7,506 nucleotides of DNA from Micromonosporaceae bacterium (GTDB lineage: Bacteria > Actinomycetota > Actinomycetes > Mycobacteriales > Micromonosporaceae): contig JADGGF010000212.1 in NCBI GenBank assembly GCA_019690055.1, positions 1 through 7,506 of the forward strand, in the 5' to 3' direction. A program made the translations under genes and the position numbers. Position 1 is the first letter of the stretch. Every line of letters begins with the position of its first letter. The notes under the pieces were generated by a model. That model did not search any database. It worked only from the letters and a program-made list of their open reading frames with translations, and was not told the DNA's origin. Below are positions 6,884 to 7,506 of this stretch, one piece after another.

Positions 6884-6917
6884 TGGCGGCCGGGACCGGG
6901 CCGACGTTCGATAGAGG

Positions 6918-6939
6918 CGCTGGGATTCGTATCCCGGCG
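6918..6939. other. Strong hairpin (9-bp stem)
   Basis: CGCTGGGAT (6918-6926) pairs with ATCCCGGCG (6931-6939) around a TCGT loop, with a single G-U type pair. It begins 35 bases after the second box pair and is not followed by a U-run. It could be a terminator of the upstream small gene, part of a small RNA, or chance in GC-rich sequence. Confidence 0.35.
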
Positions 6940-7040
6940 GATGGTGATCACCTCCATATAGAGCGTGGCCGGACCGGGCGCTTGATCTGTGGCAGGCATG
7001 TCGGTCCGGCCACCGCGTGTGTGGCCGCGAACACACGGCA

Positions 7041-7075
7041 CCCGGTCGGTCACTAGCACACCCCCCGGTCGGTCA
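7041..7075. repeat. Direct repeat CCCGGTCGGTCA x2
   Basis: Two identical 12-base copies, 7041-7052 and 7064-7075, with a 23-base period (about two helical turns). The core CGGTCGGT occurs once more at 7199-7206 inside the third box pair. The spacing suggests protein binding rather than chance, but the binder is unknown. Confidence 0.4.
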
Positions 7076-7151
7076 GCCCTTCCCTTCACCTCCGTACACG
7101 CAAATCTCCGTCCACGCACTCTGACGCCAGGCGACCCGGCCGGCCAGGTGG

Positions 7152-7190
7152 CCGCGGGCCGCGGTCGAGTAACCGCGGGCGGCGGTCGGG
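7152..7190. repeat. Imperfect tandem repeat with embedded inverted repeat
   Basis: CCGCGGGCCGCGGTCGAG (7152-7169) and CCGCGGGCGGCGGTCGGG (7173-7190) agree at 16 of 18 positions, period 21. Across their junction CCGCGGT (7159-7165) and ACCGCGG (7172-7178) form a perfect inverted repeat around CGAGTA. This could be an operator or a hairpin; GC-rich composition makes chance more likely than usual. Confidence 0.35.
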
Positions 7191-7194
7191 CGTT

Positions 7195-7231
7195 GGGACG
7201 GTCGGTCCCGGGAAGACGGGTCGAAGGTCCC
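7195..7231. promoter_or_regulatory. Third pair of DosR/DevR-like boxes, upstream of the gene at 7350
   Basis: GGGACGGTCGGTCCC (7195-7209; perfect GGGAC/GTCCC arms, but a 5-base centre instead of 4) and GGGTCGAAGGTCCC (7218-7231; fits GGGnC-N4-GnCCC). Centres are ~22.5 bp apart. The 11-mer GGTCGAAGGTC (7219-7229) also occurs in the cyd-proximal box at 4193-4203. The pair ends 118 bases before ATG 7350 and could control that gene. Confidence 0.4.
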
Positions 7232-7286
7232 GGTGCCGGTGGGACCGGCCGGCCCTGCCCGCGTCGCGGGTCGGGGTGACACCGTA

Positions 7287-7330
7287 GGAGCGTCCACACA
7301 GGACGCGAGTTGCCAGGGGAACCTGGCTCC
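7287..7330 (+). promoter_or_regulatory. Structured mRNA leader: two perfect hairpins before the last gene
   Basis: GCGTCC-ACACA-GGACGC (7290-7306) and GCCAGG-GGAA-CCTGGC (7312-7327; GNRA-type loop) are both perfect 6-bp stems separated by GAGTT. GGA (7287-7289) and TCC (7328-7330) could close them into a three-way junction. The element ends 6 bases before the ribosome site region (CGGAG, 7338-7342) of the gene at 7350. It could be a leader that affects translation or stability. It does not match a riboswitch class I can name; see the rejected B12 idea. Confidence 0.4.
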
Positions 7331-7349
7331 ACAGAGACGGAGTAGTCCG

Positions 7350-7506
7350 ATGAAGCGCCGCACGCTCGACTTGATGGCCAGCGCCGGTGGCCTGTTGATC
7401 GCGGCCATCCTGCTGGTCGCCGGTCTGGTCCTGTCCGCCAACGCGTCGTTCGCCAACACGTACGTGGCCGACCAGCTCGGCGAGCAGAAGATCACCTTCC
7501 CCACCG
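7350..7506 (+). CDS. Membrane-anchored protein of unknown function (5' part only)
   Basis: Only the first 52 codons are in the window, all open. ATG 7350 is preceded by CGGAG about 7 bases upstream. The product begins with a basic MKRRTLDLMASAGG, then one hydrophobic helix (GLLIAAILLVAGLVLSANA, about 14-32), then a polar stretch FANTYVADQLGEQKITFP. The pattern is a signal anchor with the rest outside the cell. Actinobacteria commonly carry conserved proteins that open in this way (MKRRTLD..., helix, then FANxYVxxQL...QKITFP), but I know no function for them. Its leader is unusually structured and carries DosR-like boxes, so low-oxygen or redox control is possible. Confidence 0.8.
   Translation, partial: MKRRTLDLMASAGGLLIAAILLVAGLVLSANASFANTYVADQLGEQKITFPT

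Larger units (their letters stand above)
6839..7349. other. Long intergenic region without a convincing gene
   Basis: About 510 bases in which every open frame has poor protein character (Arg/Pro/Gly-rich, no hydrophobic or domain pattern, no ribosome site at its start). It does contain dense short structure: two pairs of DosR-like boxes, a 9-bp hairpin, a GGTGATCACC palindrome, direct repeats and two perfect hairpins next to the last gene. It most likely holds promoter and leader sequence for the gene at 7350, and possibly a small RNA or an eroded gene. Confidence 0.5.

Noticed and set aside
6918..6945. tRNA T-arm (GGGATTCGTATCCC)
   Set aside because: The loop lacks the invariant A58 pattern, and no acceptor, D or anticodon arms can be found at the right distances on either strand.
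7200..7330. Cobalamin riboswitch (GCCAGG-GGAA-CCTGGC resembles the B12 box; CCGGTGGGACCGG resembles an upstream stem)
   Set aside because: The invariant GCCACTG element is absent, the B12-like piece has an extra base and pairs perfectly with itself, and the downstream gene is not a known B12 gene.
6700..7332. 210-codon minus-strand frame and other frames across the intergenic gap
   Set aside because: Low-complexity composition, no ribosome site at the starts, no recognisable segments; it also runs antisense to the small membrane frame.

Overview
The window is very GC-rich, with GC-biased third codon positions, purine-rich ribosome sites, four-base gene overlaps and GTG starts. This points to a filamentous or related actinomycete. 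I cannot fix the genus; a Micromonosporaceae-like organism is a guess.

Left part (1-4135, minus strand): a cytochrome bd oxidase operon read right to left, cydA - cydB - cydD. CydA and CydB form the membrane quinol oxidase. CydD is half of the ABC exporter (CydDC) needed to assemble it, and it runs off the left edge still open. cydA and cydB are 10 bases apart; cydB and cydD overlap by ATGA. Upstream of cydA (4172-4228) lies a pair of DosR/DevR-like inverted repeats. No Rex operator is visible there.

Middle (4292-4763): remains of a small membrane-protein gene on the plus strand. Its front part and its tail lie in different frames, so it looks like a deletion relic. A hairpin that may stop transcription follows.

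Middle-right (4829-6624): a PLP-dependent fold-type I aminotransferase (minus) and a divergent XRE-cupin regulator (plus). Their short shared intergenic region holds two abutting 16-bp palindromes with nearly the same sequence, the likely operators. This is a compact, self-contained regulator/enzyme pair. The aminotransferase lacks the usual Asn and Tyr that touch the PLP 3'-hydroxyl.

Right part (6625-7506): a tiny one-helix membrane protein reading frame that seems to lack one base just after its start codon, then about 510 bases without a convincing gene. This gap is rich in structure: two more DosR-like box pairs with the same ~23-bp centre spacing as the cyd pair, a 9-bp hairpin, direct repeats, and two perfect hairpins directly upstream of the last gene. 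That gene starts at 7350, encodes a membrane-anchored protein of unknown function, and is cut by the right edge.

The most interesting overall signal is that the same paired GGGnC-N4-GnCCC-type box occurs upstream of the bd oxidase and twice in the gap before the last gene. This suggests a shared low-oxygen or redox regulon.
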